DNA from: Lepeophtheirus salmonis
Lineage: Eukaryota > Arthropoda > Copepoda > Siphonostomatoida > Caligidae
NCBI RefSeq assembly: GCF_016086655.4
Contig: NC_052136.2
Span: 50,832,492 to 50,896,491 of the forward strand
DNA length: 64,000 bases
Reading direction: 5' to 3'
The notes under the pieces are model-generated. The model was not told the DNA's origin and did not search any database. It saw only the letters and a program-made list of their open reading frames with translations. A program made the position numbers and the translations under genes. This document shows, piece by piece, positions 24,425-36,292 of this stretch. Within the stretch, counting starts at the first letter, position 1. Each line of letters opens with the position of its first letter.

Positions 24425-25384
24425 GTATGTATATCAAGTTTGTTTAATTTTATTTTTTTAAACTGAAATCAAGATAATTATTTTACTAAATTAAACCTTA
24501 CTGAAGCATGCATTCTTTTGAAAATGAAATAATCATTACTTGCACTTTATAAAAGTATAATTAATATAATTATTTCGATCTCTTTTGCTACAATAATGCT
24601 TATTATTTGATTTCACTATATTTTGAAACAATATTCTGTTAGCTTTTTTGTTACTTATTTTTCGTGTTTTGATAATATTTTCAGTATTCATAAAATACAA
24701 ATTTTCTCAAAACATTACTTATAAAAAAACTAATTTATGGTTATATTTTTCTTTTTTTTTTCTCATTGAAATGTAGTATAATTAAAAGCATAATTTCTAA
24801 TCCCAAAAGTAAGAAAATATTTCTTGTAGCCAGCTATTTTAGCATGCTCTTGTAGTTTCTTGGGAATGAGGTACAAATTAACAATCTTTATTTTGTGATA
24901 AAAAATTCCTTTCTAACAGTTCATTTCTTTGGTATAAATATCCCAAGGCAAATTTTTCTAGAAGTAATTTAAGTATATTACTTACGAACTCAAAGAAATA
25001 TTTTTGTGATATACCCTTAGGCTGCTACGATATATTATATTTATCGACTTTTCATGTCGATAAAAATAAAAACCACATTATTTATGATTCCAATATCAAA
25101 TTTAGTAAACAAAATTCGTGTTTTTTAAAAGAATATTAATTTTTGGTGGAAAAAAACAATTTCAAAGAGTAAAAAATAAAGTATGTCATTGGATGATTTC
25201 AAATTTACATTATATACCAGTATGAATTAAATTTATCATGAATTATTCAAATTTTTTTGCAATATTTAATTAAGGAAATATTCATCCCTTAAAATGTATG
25301 CCGGGTATTTTACAAGTAAGAACCTTTATTATTTGCAAGATCTAGTTATAATGTCATCAATTTATTGTACTTCAATAAATAAAT
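24425..25384. other. AT-rich stretch without a gene
   Basis: No gene or repeat is recognised. Confidence 0.6.
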
Positions 25385-25622
25385 TATGGAGTCCCTATAA
25401 GTTATGGACAACACTCTCAGGAGAATTTTTTCTCTTGAACTCAATGTACATAGGTTCGCGCCCAGGTGATTCCTAGAGAAAGGAATTTATTTTATATATA
25501 TGGACTTCATATAAGATTCCTAGGTTAGTTGGAGTATTTGTAATACTATAATGTTTACTTATACATAATCAGTGCAACTCCATCTAACCTATAAAAAAAA
25601 TAGGCACATTAAAAAAAAAAAT
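25385..25622 (+). repeat. tRNA-derived SINE, copy 1 (full length)
   Basis: The head carries a degenerate A box (taagttatgga) and a good B box (aggttcgcgcccagg near 25450). The body continues with ctagagaaaggaa, tggacttcat and cctaggttagttgga, and the tail is cagtgcaactccatctaac followed by an A-rich end. It shares this order with copies at 29027, 40785 and 49311. Pol III promoter function is inferred from the boxes. Confidence 0.75.
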
Positions 25623-25666
25623 TATAATGATTGTGTTTAAAATGTGGTTATTAGGAATATCATGCG

Positions 25667-25704
25667 TGTACTGTACACATATACGTGTATATGTGTACAG
25701 TACA
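25667..25704. repeat. 38-bp palindrome, 17-bp stem and 4-base loop
   Basis: tgtactgtacacatata is followed by cgtg and then its exact inverse complement. It is purine/pyrimidine alternating for much of its length. No flanking element is identified. It could be a cruciform or hairpin site, or the tip of a fold-back element. Confidence 0.7.
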
Positions 25705-26829
25705 ATTTATGTCAAAAACATTGAATATTATTATTTTCAAACTTCAACAACTTTATTTAATTAATGAAAATTTTATCTGATTTAATATGTATATTGTTTG
25801 TAGTAGTGAAAATATAATGATAAACTAAATTTTGGAATCACAAACATAACTGACATTTTAAATCACAGACTCTCTCTTTTTAATGATAGAAACAGTTCTT
25901 GAGGCTTAAAAATTATAATATGCAAAGTATGTATTAATAAGTTCCGTAAACACGGATGATAAATGTGGTTACCACTATGGATGAACAAAAACCATTAGGT
26001 AAGTTGTATTATCTCAGATGTAGAGCCTAAAGAAGTAAAAATCTCTACACTGGGATGTCTTTAATTCTTATTTAAACAAAAAATTATCTCACTATAAAGG
26101 AAACTTTCAAACATGAATAGTATGGATGATGCTTATGTAGAGCGTCAAGTCTTTTGAATTAACATAAGAAGAAAAGAAATCAATGGATTATATAATAAGG
26201 ACCTCGCTTTTCCTCACATTTCTCATACGTTACTCGTGTAATTTTCAAATTGGAAAATTGAACATTGCAAAATCCATTTTTAATTTTATCCCAAAAAATG
26301 CCAAATCAAAATTTAAAAAGAAAATCTAAAAAAAACTTTTTGCACTAATTTTGCAAAATTGTAGTGACTACGATTTATTAGTATTGTAAAGAAAACACAA
26401 ATCTACCAATATTTTTTTTCGTATATGAAAATAAAATTAAAATATGGGGAATAATTTTCTCAAAAAAAAAACTTCCATAACTGGTTAACTTTTGCAAAAT
26501 ATTGTAATAATATTTTTATAAAATGTTACGGAAATTGACAATACTCTAGGGTACTGACAATATATTTTTATTTTTTTTAAAGAAAAATTATTCGGAAAAG
26601 GACAGATATTTCAGTTAAACATCAATTTTTATATGTCAAATCCATAAGCAAACGAATTTCCAGACAAACTTTTAAAAACTTTATTTCATTTACTAATCCA
26701 ATATTTCATTGGAAGATCACTTTTTGGTACCTAAAAAAAAAAAAAAAAACTAATTACAATATTCACTGGGTTCCTTTTTTGTCCATAACTTTTTTGATTT
26801 TAAATAAATTTAGAAAACGTAGTTATTCA

Positions 26830-26861
<32 letters not shown>

Positions 26862-28355
26862 CAGACCCCAGTCACTTTTTGATTGATAACAAAACATCTT
26901 ATCTAATCTTCTTGAGCTCCAAAAGTGGTTTTTGTGATGGAGGTATATCATAAATTCCCCTTTTATGACACTCCCCACCCCTTTAAAAAAATAGGCTACC
27001 CTGGCTTAGCCTGACCAGGTTCGAAAGAGGGATCCATGTAAAATTTCAGTGTCTTAAATCAAAAGGTGTGGGCACGCATGAAGGGCACATACACATATTG
27101 ACAAACTATATTTTATATATATACGGAAGACACGTATATTTATTCTGCAAATCGCTTGCTCTACTTTTGCGATATTTTTTTTGTTTTTTTTTTTTTGAAT
27201 GAATTGAAAAGGATACGCATTGGCTTTTAACATAATGAGTATAATATTTTAAAGAAAAAAAAACCTACGCCATAAATTGATTCAAATGCTTACTCAAGCA
27301 TAAATTATGAGTTGTATTTTTTATACAATAATATATTATATACAATGTATAAATATACAAATGAAGAATTTTACATTTTTTATCCATCCAAACATTGAAG
27401 CTGGTATTTTTTTTTTAAATTATTTAATATACAATGTATGGACTAAAAAAACTATTTTGAGATTATGTTATGTTTTAGCAATTGTTTTGAAAAATATAAA
27501 TTAAACCTTATTTTTTTTTATTACATTTGAAAATCAAAGCCATAAGGCATCAATTTTATAGTTTGCTAAGGTAGAACTTCCCAAGTTCGAACTCTTACCA
27601 TAAGAAGGCTGTGCTACGGTAGTAAAAAAATATTTTAATAAAGAATATTTGCTACGAAAAAAAAAATATTTCTATTAAGAATTCGTACATCTGTGTGAAG
27701 AATATATACATACTACCCGCAAAATTGTATACATTCAGGGTTAAGATAAAATATATAAAAAGTATTTAGATCTATATTTATTGGCAAGTACACATTCTTA
27801 ATTGGATATTGAATAAGTTTCAATAATCCCTATTTTTAAGAAGAAGAGCCATAAATACAAATTGTATCAAACTCTTGAATAAAATAAAGTTTATCCCACA
27901 TTCATATTTAATATTTGGCAAGGAAGATAGTGTCGAAATGGCAACAAACGCTGTCTCATTATCCAAAATTGCGTTTTTTTCAAGTAGTACATAATATATA
28001 TGACTAATAATGAAGCAATTTTTTTTACTTTAAAATATTTTTTGAGTGTGCATAAGTTTATATTCGAAGATTAATTCCTTTATAAATCCTTTAAGCCTTA
28101 AAAAGCTTAAAATATAACCATAACAAACAAAATATAGACGGATTTAGCTATTATTTAAACAATGAAAATAGGCAAATATAAAGAGAAATATTTTTATCTA
28201 AAGAAGCTTAAGAAGTCTTATATTATGTCTGAAAAGAAATAAAATCAAATTAATAATATTTTTGAACAACACATACTATATAAAAGTAAGCACTACTATG
28301 AAAAAAAAATCAATTTTCACAATTACATTTTGCTAATATAAATGTTTTTCATCTC
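25705..28355. other. Mostly AT-rich stretch without a gene
   Basis: An island at about 26985-27130 (aggctaccctggcttagcc, gttcgaaagagggatcc and a tattttatatatatacgg end) stands out from the AT-rich background. It looks like the 3' end of some transposable element, but I cannot name it. Near 27545-27625 the minus strand has a B-box-like gagttcgaact without a convincing tRNA fold. Nothing else is seen. Confidence 0.5.
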
Positions 28356-28852
28356 CGAACTAAACCCGTCAAAATAAAAACTTTCACTTGCTGAGAAAAA
28401 ATTTTTTTATATGCCCACCAATGTACGCGGGTATTTCCTTAAGAATTTTTGTTACAAGGATAGAGAAAGGAACTACGCAGAAGACATTGTCAAGTTTTTC
28501 TCCACAATGGTCATGTTAATTCTACTCTACTCTTAAATTTTTAGTAAGTGCATATCAGACGTGGATGAAAAGAACATAGAAGATAAAGTTGCTGTTTTTG
28601 TTTTATATGTTATGTACCCATATTTTTAGCTGTAGACTTTAATTTATTTTTACATTTGTCTGTAAAACATCAGTGTCTATATTGATGGGTTTGGTTTTGA
28701 TCTAAAGGGTTAATTTCAAACTATACGCTTATGTGTGATTGATTTTATTTCAATGGCTTTTGATATATTTTAATATTTTTTAATCTTTATTTTTTATACC
28801 AATATTGATAATTTTAATAAAAACTCAATTTTAAAAACAAAAAAAAACATGG
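28356..28852 (+). mobile_element. Retroposon family R, copy 1 (3' end with poly-A)
   Basis: A degraded coding end is readable around YKDRERNYAED and, later, DEKNIEDKVAVFV. The minus-strand copy at 50228-51190 has YKDRKLNYVQ and DKNSNIEDTVLV at the same places. Both then share non-coding tail blocks (gggtttgg, gggttaattt) and end gataattttaataaaa followed by an A-rich run. AATAAA plus poly-A marks an RNA-derived 3' end. The protein is not recognised. It may be a LINE end or a retroposed host mRNA. Confidence 0.65.
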
Positions 28853-29026
28853 AAACCTTATTATTGTATTTCTTTATTTGAGCAAGTAAAGACTTTTTTG
28901 TTCTATTTTTATATTGGAAGACTAATTTTGGAATGAAAAATAAAATTAAGTTAAAATAATCATGTTACAACTATTTTAAGTAATTTAAAAAATATATTTT
29001 TTTACTGTGATAACATAAATGAAATG

Positions 29027-29165
29027 GATGGAGCGACGAATCTCAGTGGACAACACGTTCGGCAAAAATTATTCTCTTGAACTCAATGTGCTCCTAGAGA
29101 AAGAAATACTTTAGGTATATGGCATTTAAAGACAATTTATAGATTAGATGGAGTAATAAACGCTG
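29027..29165 (+). repeat. tRNA-derived SINE, copy 2 (partial)
   Basis: Shares cagtggacaacacg, attctcttgaactcaatgtg, cctagagaaag and tagattagatggagtaat with copies 1 and 3. The B-box segment and the 3' tail are deleted. Confidence 0.65.
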
Positions 29166-29228
29166 GTAAGATTTCCAATGTAAAGAGTATTTGCTCAATT
29201 ATCTCTGGATTGAATCGCCTTACATATA

Positions 29229-29643
29229 CAGGGTAGGACTGCAAAACGTAGTTTCGAGAGATAGATTTAGGAAAATAAAAAGAAATTTATATTTTCAATA
29301 ATAAGAAAAAAAAAATATTGTTCATAAAATATGTAGACAAGGTTTTTTCAAAACTTTTCCCCTCAATATGCCCAACATTATTATCCATCACAGGCTCTAC
29401 ATATTGCCTAAAGGCCACGTATGAGTAAATGACAAACTCATTTGATGGCATTGAGAAGCGTTTTTCTTCAATTGGTAAGTTTTATTTGGTGTGGTAAACC
29501 CTTAGAATATCTTCTTTTTTTTTCTGAAAACCACCAAAATCAGTCTGTCAGAAGATGGGGTGAAAGAAACTAATATAAAGAATGTCTGCGCATCGTAGTT
29601 TGTAGGCACAAAATTAGACATTTTTACGAGCGAAAAAAGTGAG
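29229..29643 (-). pseudogene. Mariner relic, minus strand, core deleted
   Basis: Read on the minus strand, it starts MSNFVPTN, the same start as the plus-strand relic at 29820. After ~60 unrecognised residues with stops it ends with the mariner C-terminus AFRQYVEPVMDNNVGHIEG. The far end, on the plus strand, begins CAGGGTAGGACTGCAAAACG after TA (29227-29228), a typical mariner terminus. The catalytic region is absent. The terminal sequence differs from that of the 51870 subfamily beyond CAGGGT. Confidence 0.65.
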
Positions 29644-29843
29644 TTGTTGAATGAAACACTGAAATAATCTTAAAATTACGGACGACACCTAGGAACCAAT
29701 AGCCTTTTTGATTATTGCTCTCTCATGGTTTTGAAATATATAGCATTTCATAGGTGAAACATAATATCATACCATTAATGTAAATTAACATTTATTTTCT
29801 TACTTTTTTCGCTCGTAAAAATGTCTAATTTTGTGCCTACAAA
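29599..29843. repeat. 45-bp inverted arms joining two mariner 5' ends
   Basis: tttgtaggcacaaaattag, then acatttttacgagcgaaaa (29599-29643) recurs inverted at 29799-29843 with one mismatch noticed, spaced ~155 bp. Each arm holds the ATG and first residues (MSNFVPTN) of a mariner transposase reading outward, so two elements of one family sit head to head. Confidence 0.75.
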
Positions 29844-30197
29844 TTGACATTATTGATTTTGTTTTCTGAAAAAAACCACAATGTCCATCAAATGCTTGCA
29901 GAAGCTTACCATGGATATGTTTTAAGCAGACCACAGTGCTTCAGGTGGTTTGAAAAATTTACAAGGGGTGATTTTAACGTGACAAATGAAGAGCGCAGCC
30001 GGCCACCGAAAAACTTTGAAGACGCCGACAACCTTTTACAACCCGTTCAAACCGTTAATGGTGAATGCTACCAACAACAATTGACCAATTTCAACCATGC
30101 TATACACCAAAAATGCCCAAAATATGAAGCCAAGCAACTGAGGTAATTTTCCTTGATGACAACGCACCACTGCATCGCTCTATAGTTTTCAAATTTC
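29820..30197 (+). pseudogene. Mos1-like mariner transposase relic, core deleted
   Basis: Starts MSNFVPTN at 29820. After two stops and a frameshift, 29844 onward reads NVHQMLAEAYHGYVLS and CFRWFEKFTRGDFNV with a KNFEDADNLLQ linker. This is the first helix-turn-helix of Mos1-type mariner transposases. It then jumps to a block just before the second catalytic Asp: VNGECYQQQLTNFNHAIHQK, and in a shifted frame VIFLDDNAPLHRS (the DNA.PH motif). The first catalytic Asp region and everything after this motif are missing. No 3' terminal repeat is seen. Confidence 0.8.
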
Positions 30198-31100
30198 TGA
30201 TGAGATACTATAAATATTCCGACCGTGAGCAGAACAGGAGATATAAAAAATATGTCATTAGTACCATCTCAGTACTACTCACCAGCCTTAAACGTAAAGA
30301 GTTGACTTGGGCGGCAAACTCATACCTATTGGGGCAGTTATTTCATTCAGGACTTATGTTATTTATTGTCCCACCACGGACAGGCCTTCCCAGCATCCCC
30401 TCAACCTAACCCACAATGACTATATCGAGTGAACAACAGTGCAACTCTTCGCACACATACATAAATACATGAGTAAAGAGGGCAACATAAAGGTGGACAC
30501 AACAAAAAAAGGTAGAGATATGTCTGGGTTTCTAACTATTTAAAATAAAGTGGGGTTCAAGGGTTAAATGCTGGGAGGCCCAGCAAACGTTATTGCGCAG
30601 ACAAATCGCACAAAAACAAGAAATCAACTACGAATTCAAGCCACTATACAAAGGTAGAGGAAGGAGTTGAGTGGGCATCGGATACAGTATATAACGAGCG
30701 GATAATTCCTAAAATAGAAATATGATGTCTTCAGAAGTGTGTGAAAAACTGTGTGAATCGATATCTTCAATGGACTTTTAAACTGAAACTAGCCAATTCT
30801 AGGAGGACGCTCTCTTAAACACACTTGGGAGGTTTAGTGTGTAAAGTGGAATAGAGACATAGTTTTCCTCTTATTTATGAGACGGATGTAAGGGTTTCAA
30901 ATGAAAAGTAGAATTGGAGTAATTCTTGCCAATATCATAGTAAATTTCCCTTTCCTCTCCTCCATTGTCACAGCCAACTGTGGCTGATCTCATTCAAAGC
31001 ATTCCTTCATTGTCAGGGTTTCCATGTTGATTTCCGTTTTATTTCTTTTAAACATACCCATTATACACATAATTTTTATTACTGTACATGCAGTATATAT
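30198..31100. other. Stretch without a recognised gene
   Basis: More GC than the flanks up to ~30700, with a 69-codon frame at 30200-30409 (VISTISVLLTSLKRKEL) that I do not recognise. It may be residual transposon sequence downstream of the mariner relic. Confidence 0.45.
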
Positions 31101-31170
31101 CCTTCTCTAGGAACGATGGGGGCTCAAACCTATGCTCTTTGAATTTGAGCAAATACTTTCTTCTAAGGAT
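31101..31170 (-). repeat. tRNA-derived SINE head fragment, minus strand
   Basis: Inverted, it reads tttgctcaaattcaaagagc, then ataggtttgagcccccatcg and ttcctagagaagg. This follows the head of SINE copy 3 and has a clear B box (ggtttgagccc). Only the B-box side of the head is present. Confidence 0.55.
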
Positions 31171-32375
31171 GTTTTGCATTAGGCTACGTTGTTCCAATTT
31201 TTAAGTTTAGAAGTTGTTTTCTTTTCCAGTTAGTATCCCTTTTTCCAGTGTTACCATTTATTTTCCCACACTTGTACTTAAAATTTATTTCTATTAGTAG
31301 ATAGAGGGTACAAATAATGAATTATTAATGCATTGTTAGCTAATCAAAATATTACAAATTTGCAAAAATATTGGACTAATTACAATATTTTATAGGATAG
31401 ATATATTTATTATTACGTTATAGATCCTGCAACTTCTACGATTCATAATATGTTGAGTCAAAAATACATGTTTGTAAAAGTAGTTACTATGCAAAAAAAC
31501 TTTAGTTTTAAAAAAAATAAGACTTCTTCAATTATCTTATATACTTTAAACATTTTCGTAAGAAAATATTATTTTTATAGAAAAAAAGCTTTTAATCCCT
31601 AATAAAGAATACTAATTATATATGTAATCATTCTTCTAGGCAGGAAGGAAGTTTGGAGTAATTACAATGAATATATATAAAATAAAACTCGAAAAATTTT
31701 AATAAATCCTAATAATTTTAACAAAAATAATTTTTCAGAAATTTTTGCATTAATAAAAGTTGATTATTTAATAAAATGGGAGATTGAACATTTTTTTTAT
31801 TAGGTTCTATGAACTGAAGCTGGGTTGACTCAGACAAGCCAAAATGAAACATAACACACTTATATATATATGTTATTGTTAAAATATAAATATATTTATG
31901 AATGAGAAGAAAAAAAAGTTTGAAATGTTTAAAAAAAATGAGTTTAATAAAACTAGAGTTAAATAATATATTTCAGGAATAAATAAACATTTCAAAATGT
32001 ATATGTATTATAGCATATTTAAATACTTTATGATTTATATTATTGATCAATGATCAGTTATTTTGATATGAAAAAGTCACTCTCAAACCCCCTATTCAGG
32101 GCCCTGTCCTGGCTAATAATTATATTTGCATTGAAGTATTAGGTTAAGTAAAAAGTTCATATCGTTTTTCCCTAAATCTTTTTAGTGAGCTATATCTCAC
32201 GTTTAATACACCCATGGAAAAAAAAATCTTAAAGCATTCTTAAGACTTAATCTTACACTGAAAAAGGTTCATATACCGTTTTATATTTATTAAAGCCAGT
32301 TGTGTGTTACAGCGTTCCAAATTGGAAGTAAAAAAGAGGAAGTTCGATACATTCCAAGGATTCTGTTCTGGTTAA
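31171..32375. other. AT-rich stretch without a gene
   Basis: No gene or element is recognised. Confidence 0.6.
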
Positions 32376-32500
32376 ATGGACGTCAAAAATGTCGATAAAA
32401 TAATAGAAATCGTTAAATTGCAACGACCTGTGAGCACTCATGCCATTTCTTAGGAACAAAGATTTGCCATAAAACCGTAAGGAACTATCTGAATGGGATA
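32376..32500 (+). pseudogene. Probable Mos1-like mariner second HTH fragment
   Basis: Reads MDVKNVDKIIEIVKLQRPVS and then, across a frameshift, LGTKICHKTVRNYLNG. The ICHKTV..YL text fits the second helix-turn-helix of Mos1-type mariners (ISHKTV..HL). The catalytic domain is not present. Assignment rests on this one motif. Confidence 0.45.
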
Positions 32501-33732
32501 ATCCTAACTATGTTAATTTTATTGTCAAAATGAACCGAAAGAACGCTCATAACTTCACCTATTATAACATAATAAATATAATAAAATAATGTAAATGTTG
32601 GGGCCCACGCATCTGTTCGTCGTGCCCTCCAAGACGCACCAAAAAAAGCAAAATTTCAGGTGGAACACGTCGGGCTAGGCCGAAGGACAGAAGTCTGCCG
32701 GCCAGAAGGCAGCCACGCTCTCACCGATGAAAATTTAATATTTGGGTCTTTTTTCAAAATATTACAAAAAATTTTATTTAATTTTAGAAAACTTTTTTAT
32801 AAAAATAAAGTATTTTTGAAAAAAATATAACTTTTTGTGAAAAGCTGTTGATTTTTGAAATTAAAAAAAAATATATATATTTGGAATTTTTTTCCCAGAA
32901 AATAAATTTTTCAAAATTTTTTTCTAAAAAATTTTAAATTTTGGATTGTATTTAAAAAAACATCCAAAAACAAAGCCCGTTCTAAAATATAATCTTGTAG
33001 ACGACCCTGATTATCTACCTATTATTTGGTTTATTACTTCATATGTAAGAGCAAAGAAACTTTAGAGACTCCTCATAAATTTCCAAAAAACATTTCACTC
33101 TTTAGTAACTACTTTCCATTATAGGTAGAAATGATTTATTAGTTATTCAAAAAAATATACAAATACTAAAATAAAACAACCTACTTCTCAAATATAATGG
33201 TTTTTGTGAGGGGAGTAGGAAATACACACAAAGGTAGGGAAACAATTGATGCTGTTAACAAAAACTAATGAATTAGTGAAATTGTTTCCTCTAAAAAAAG
33301 AAGCCACAAAATGGCATGTACAACATATATTATATAAATTGGTAATGAAGCCTTTTTTTTCTATAATCAATATAAATAAATACAGTCAAATGTGTTTTTT
33401 TGTCAACAGAAAAACAAGCTGAAAATATTAAATAATAGACTTTCTATGAATTTCTCAACATTGAGTTTGAATTAAATTGTATTCTTCGACGAACCATAGA
33501 ACAATTTATATCAACAAATTATTTTGCTTCATGTTTTGGATTCAAAAATACCAAAAAAGCATTGTCATAATGACAAAAAAAAAATTAATAGACTATATAT
33601 GAATTTTGAATTACCGAGTGGTCCATTTATATTAGAAACTTTGAAATTTAAACTTCAACAAGATATAAATATTAATTAACAATATAATTTCAACAAAATT
33701 AATACAAAAAGTAGATAAATGTCAGAGGTCTC
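32501..33732. other. Stretch without a recognised gene
   Basis: A GC-rich island at 32600-32730 reads HASVRRALQDAPKKAKF in one frame. It may be transposon-derived but is unassigned. The rest is A/T homopolymer text, including a weak match to dispersed repeat A near 32830-32900. Confidence 0.45.
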
Positions 33733-34170
33733 TTAATCATTAAGGTAGACCCCCTCAGTGGCAGTGATGGCTTCCAGGAGGAAAAACGCCTGGCTCCTGC
33801 TGTAGATGTAGCCCTCTGTAATGGCTTCCCAGTGCTGATTAACAGTGGCTTTGAGGTCGAAGGTGTTTTGATGGCAGACACAGCGAGTATTTTCCTCAAC
33901 ATACACCCAAAGGTGTAATATAGGAGGTTGGCACCAGGTCTGTAGTGTTGCCAAAAGGTTCAAAAAGAGTTCAGAATAACTCGAAAGACTCATTCAAAAA
34001 AGTCTTACAACGAAGGAGATGGGTTTCTTTCATTGCTAGTGTCAAAAGTGGCCTCTCCATACTCAAAAGGATCTTTCCACCCAAATTTTTTTAGAACTCT
34101 AGAAAGTCTGGTATAAAACCACGATATTTCATGCATGCAACATTAACTTAAAGAAAATGCGCTTCGGCTG
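33733..34170 (-). pseudogene. Mariner transposase relic lacking catalytic core
   Basis: On the minus strand the linker after the second helix-turn-helix is readable (MERPLLTLAMKETHLLRC and KTFLNES). A stop and frameshift follow, and the text jumps to the C-terminal region: ILHLWVYVEENT, TFDLKATVNQHWEAI and the end EAITATEGVYLND at the stop. The block with the first two catalytic aspartates is missing and the SPDLNP motif is degraded. The composition is clearly more GC-rich than its flanks. Confidence 0.78.
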
Positions 34171-34499
34171 TTTTCTATAACTCTCCGGATGCAGTTTTTG
34201 TTTTTTTGTAACTAATTGTTTATGCTTTAACATATCGAAATATAAATTAATTTCAATCCCTCAAACTTCTTTAATTATTAAATTTGTTAGTGTTCAGATT
34301 TCAATGAAACATCCAGGACATTGTCTTTTTTCGATGAACTATAAAACAATTTATATCTAAAAATTATTCTACTTCAACCATCGAAGGCACAACAAAATAA
34401 GATAGAGTAGCAAAAATTATTTGTCATAAAAAAATAAATAGAAATTGATAGACTATATTTGAATGGCTAAACGTGGTCAGATTATGTTTTATAAATCAA

Positions 34500-35365
34500 C
34501 CAAAGACTCTATACTATTATTAACATTCGAAAATGAAAATTGAATGGAGATGCTTGGTCTAGACTGGAACTCTTCAAATGCGAGTCCGCACGTAATATTC
34601 CAAAATATTTTTTGCAACACAAAGCAAAAATGGATTAGATATAGAATAGCAATATCGTCTATCTTTACCAACAAGAGTCGACGTACCCCTGAGGAGTGGA
34701 TGTGTCGTTTTTTTGGAACTATAATCCAGACTTCCTTCCACCTCTTTTATTTTTGCACTTGTACCGCCCCTGTGGCAAGAGTGTCTGGTTATATTAAAGA
34801 AGAGGTTGAGTCCTTCCGACTGGCTGGTCTCGACGTCCGTAAATATGGAGGAGGCTCTAAAGATTGAGTTTATCCTAGGCAAAGTTCAGGGGCTAATATA
34901 TGCGGAAAAAGTAAGCGATCAACCCGTGCCAATAGGGATTGGAAAATTAGTCAAAAGATTATTAGTGGAACTTGACTCTTTTAAAAACGATAAATCCAAT
35001 GTGATTAAACAATATGGCTCTATAACCAGTTCATCTAGGAAAAAAGGAGATAAGATATTTGATTTTATAAATATACATCTCTTTTGTGTGTATTTTTTTA
35101 TTACTAAAATAATTTTAGATTATTTTGTTCGTCTCTTTACGAGCGCGTGGGAGAAACCTAAAGAACGTTGTATTTTTATTTGATGAACTTTTTTTTTCAC
35201 TTTTTATTTATTGTACTTATGTAGCTAAAGAGGTTTTTGTCTTTGGGCACTAATTTTAAGCTATAATGTTTATTTATATTTGTTTATTAAATGTAATTAC
35301 CCAATTTATTATGATGTATTCTTATATATTATATAATGGGAAATAAATACATTTAAAAAAAAACA
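34500..35365 (+). mobile_element. Retroposon family R, candidate copy 3
   Basis: The tail from ~35215 (gaggtttttgtctttggg, taatgtttatttata, aataaatac and an A-run ending near 35365) matches the non-coding tail of copies at 28356 and 50228 in block order. Upstream, frames at 34544-34867 and 34806-35183 are open and read MEEALKIEFILGKVQGLIYA and GIGKLVKRLLVELDSFKND. These do not match the coding end of the other copies. I do not recognise the protein. It could be a 5' part joined to the 3' tail by deletion, or a separate retroposed transcript. Polyadenylation is supported by AATAAA at 35343 and the A-run. Confidence 0.45.
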
Positions 35366-36204
35366 ACATTCGAAAATGTATCAACTCATCTCAAAAATAG
35401 GAATACAAGGCCGTTCATTCATCTTAATATGTTCAAGATATACTGGGCTGTGTGTACATGATGTGGAAAAATATATCAAACATTTTTTTTTGTTATGACT
35501 TTTGTGCTAGATTTTTGCTGGGTATTTTCAATTTCCAGAACATTTAAATACATATTTTTGTATTATTTGAAAAAATGAGCCAGTTATCGAGGATGATTTT
35601 TTTACGTAATTATTATATAAAACTTATTTTGTTTTTGTAGGTACACTACATTATGCAGACAGTTTTATGCAATTTTCTTTGAAATTTTGATTTTTGCAAT
35701 TTATTTACAAAAATAAATTCATCTAGACAAATTTTTTAATACATATTTTTTGTATGTTTTGAAGTTTATAACTCATAATCACACTTTAGCTTTGAGAATC
35801 CTCATATTGAATGAAATTCAAATACATCAATGTAAAATGTATAAGTACTTTCAACAAATTTAGAACTTATTTGAATCGTTATTCTGTACACTGTTATTGA
35901 ATGAAACGTTACGATTACTCTCTTTACCAATTCTTTTTTTCGCCTTTTTATTACAATATATGTAAATATTTAATGGTTATATTTCTGAACGTATGTAGTT
36001 CCTATTGAGAAAAAAAGGCAATTAGCTTAACTACGATGTATATTGAATAATACTATTAAGCAAAATAATTATATCAATAAATATGTATATTAGTAAACGA
36101 CAAATGTAATAAAGAATTAGTTGTATAAAGAAAAAGTCTATGGTGGGTCTTTTATTTACCCAAAAAGGATAAAAGAAACTTGAGAGCCTTTTTAAATAAT
36201 TAAT
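35366..36204. other. AT-rich stretch without a gene
   Basis: No gene or element is recognised. Confidence 0.6.
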
Positions 36205-36292
36205 AATTAAATAATATGCACCATCCTTATAAATAGTTATAATGTATTAATAAATTATAAATATTTATAAGGATGGTGCATATTATTTAATT
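36205..36292. repeat. Perfect 31-bp hairpin with 26-base loop
   Basis: Arms 36205-36235 and 36262-36292 are exact inverse complements, centred on atgcaccatccttataaa. The loop is AT-only apart from two G. No coding text or TA flank is evident. It could be a fold-back mini-element or, if transcribed, a small-RNA precursor-like hairpin. Perfect pairing over 31 bp is unusual for an old sequence. Confidence 0.8.

Noticed and set aside
27545..27625. Possible tRNA gene on the minus strand (B-box-like gagttcgaact)
   Set aside because: No matching A box at proper spacing and no cloverleaf could be drawn by eye; at most a tRNA-like fragment.
34574..34882. 102-codon minus-strand frame opposite 34544-34867
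   Set aside because: Antisense shadow of the plus-strand frame; it lacks any motif, and the poly-A evidence supports the plus strand.
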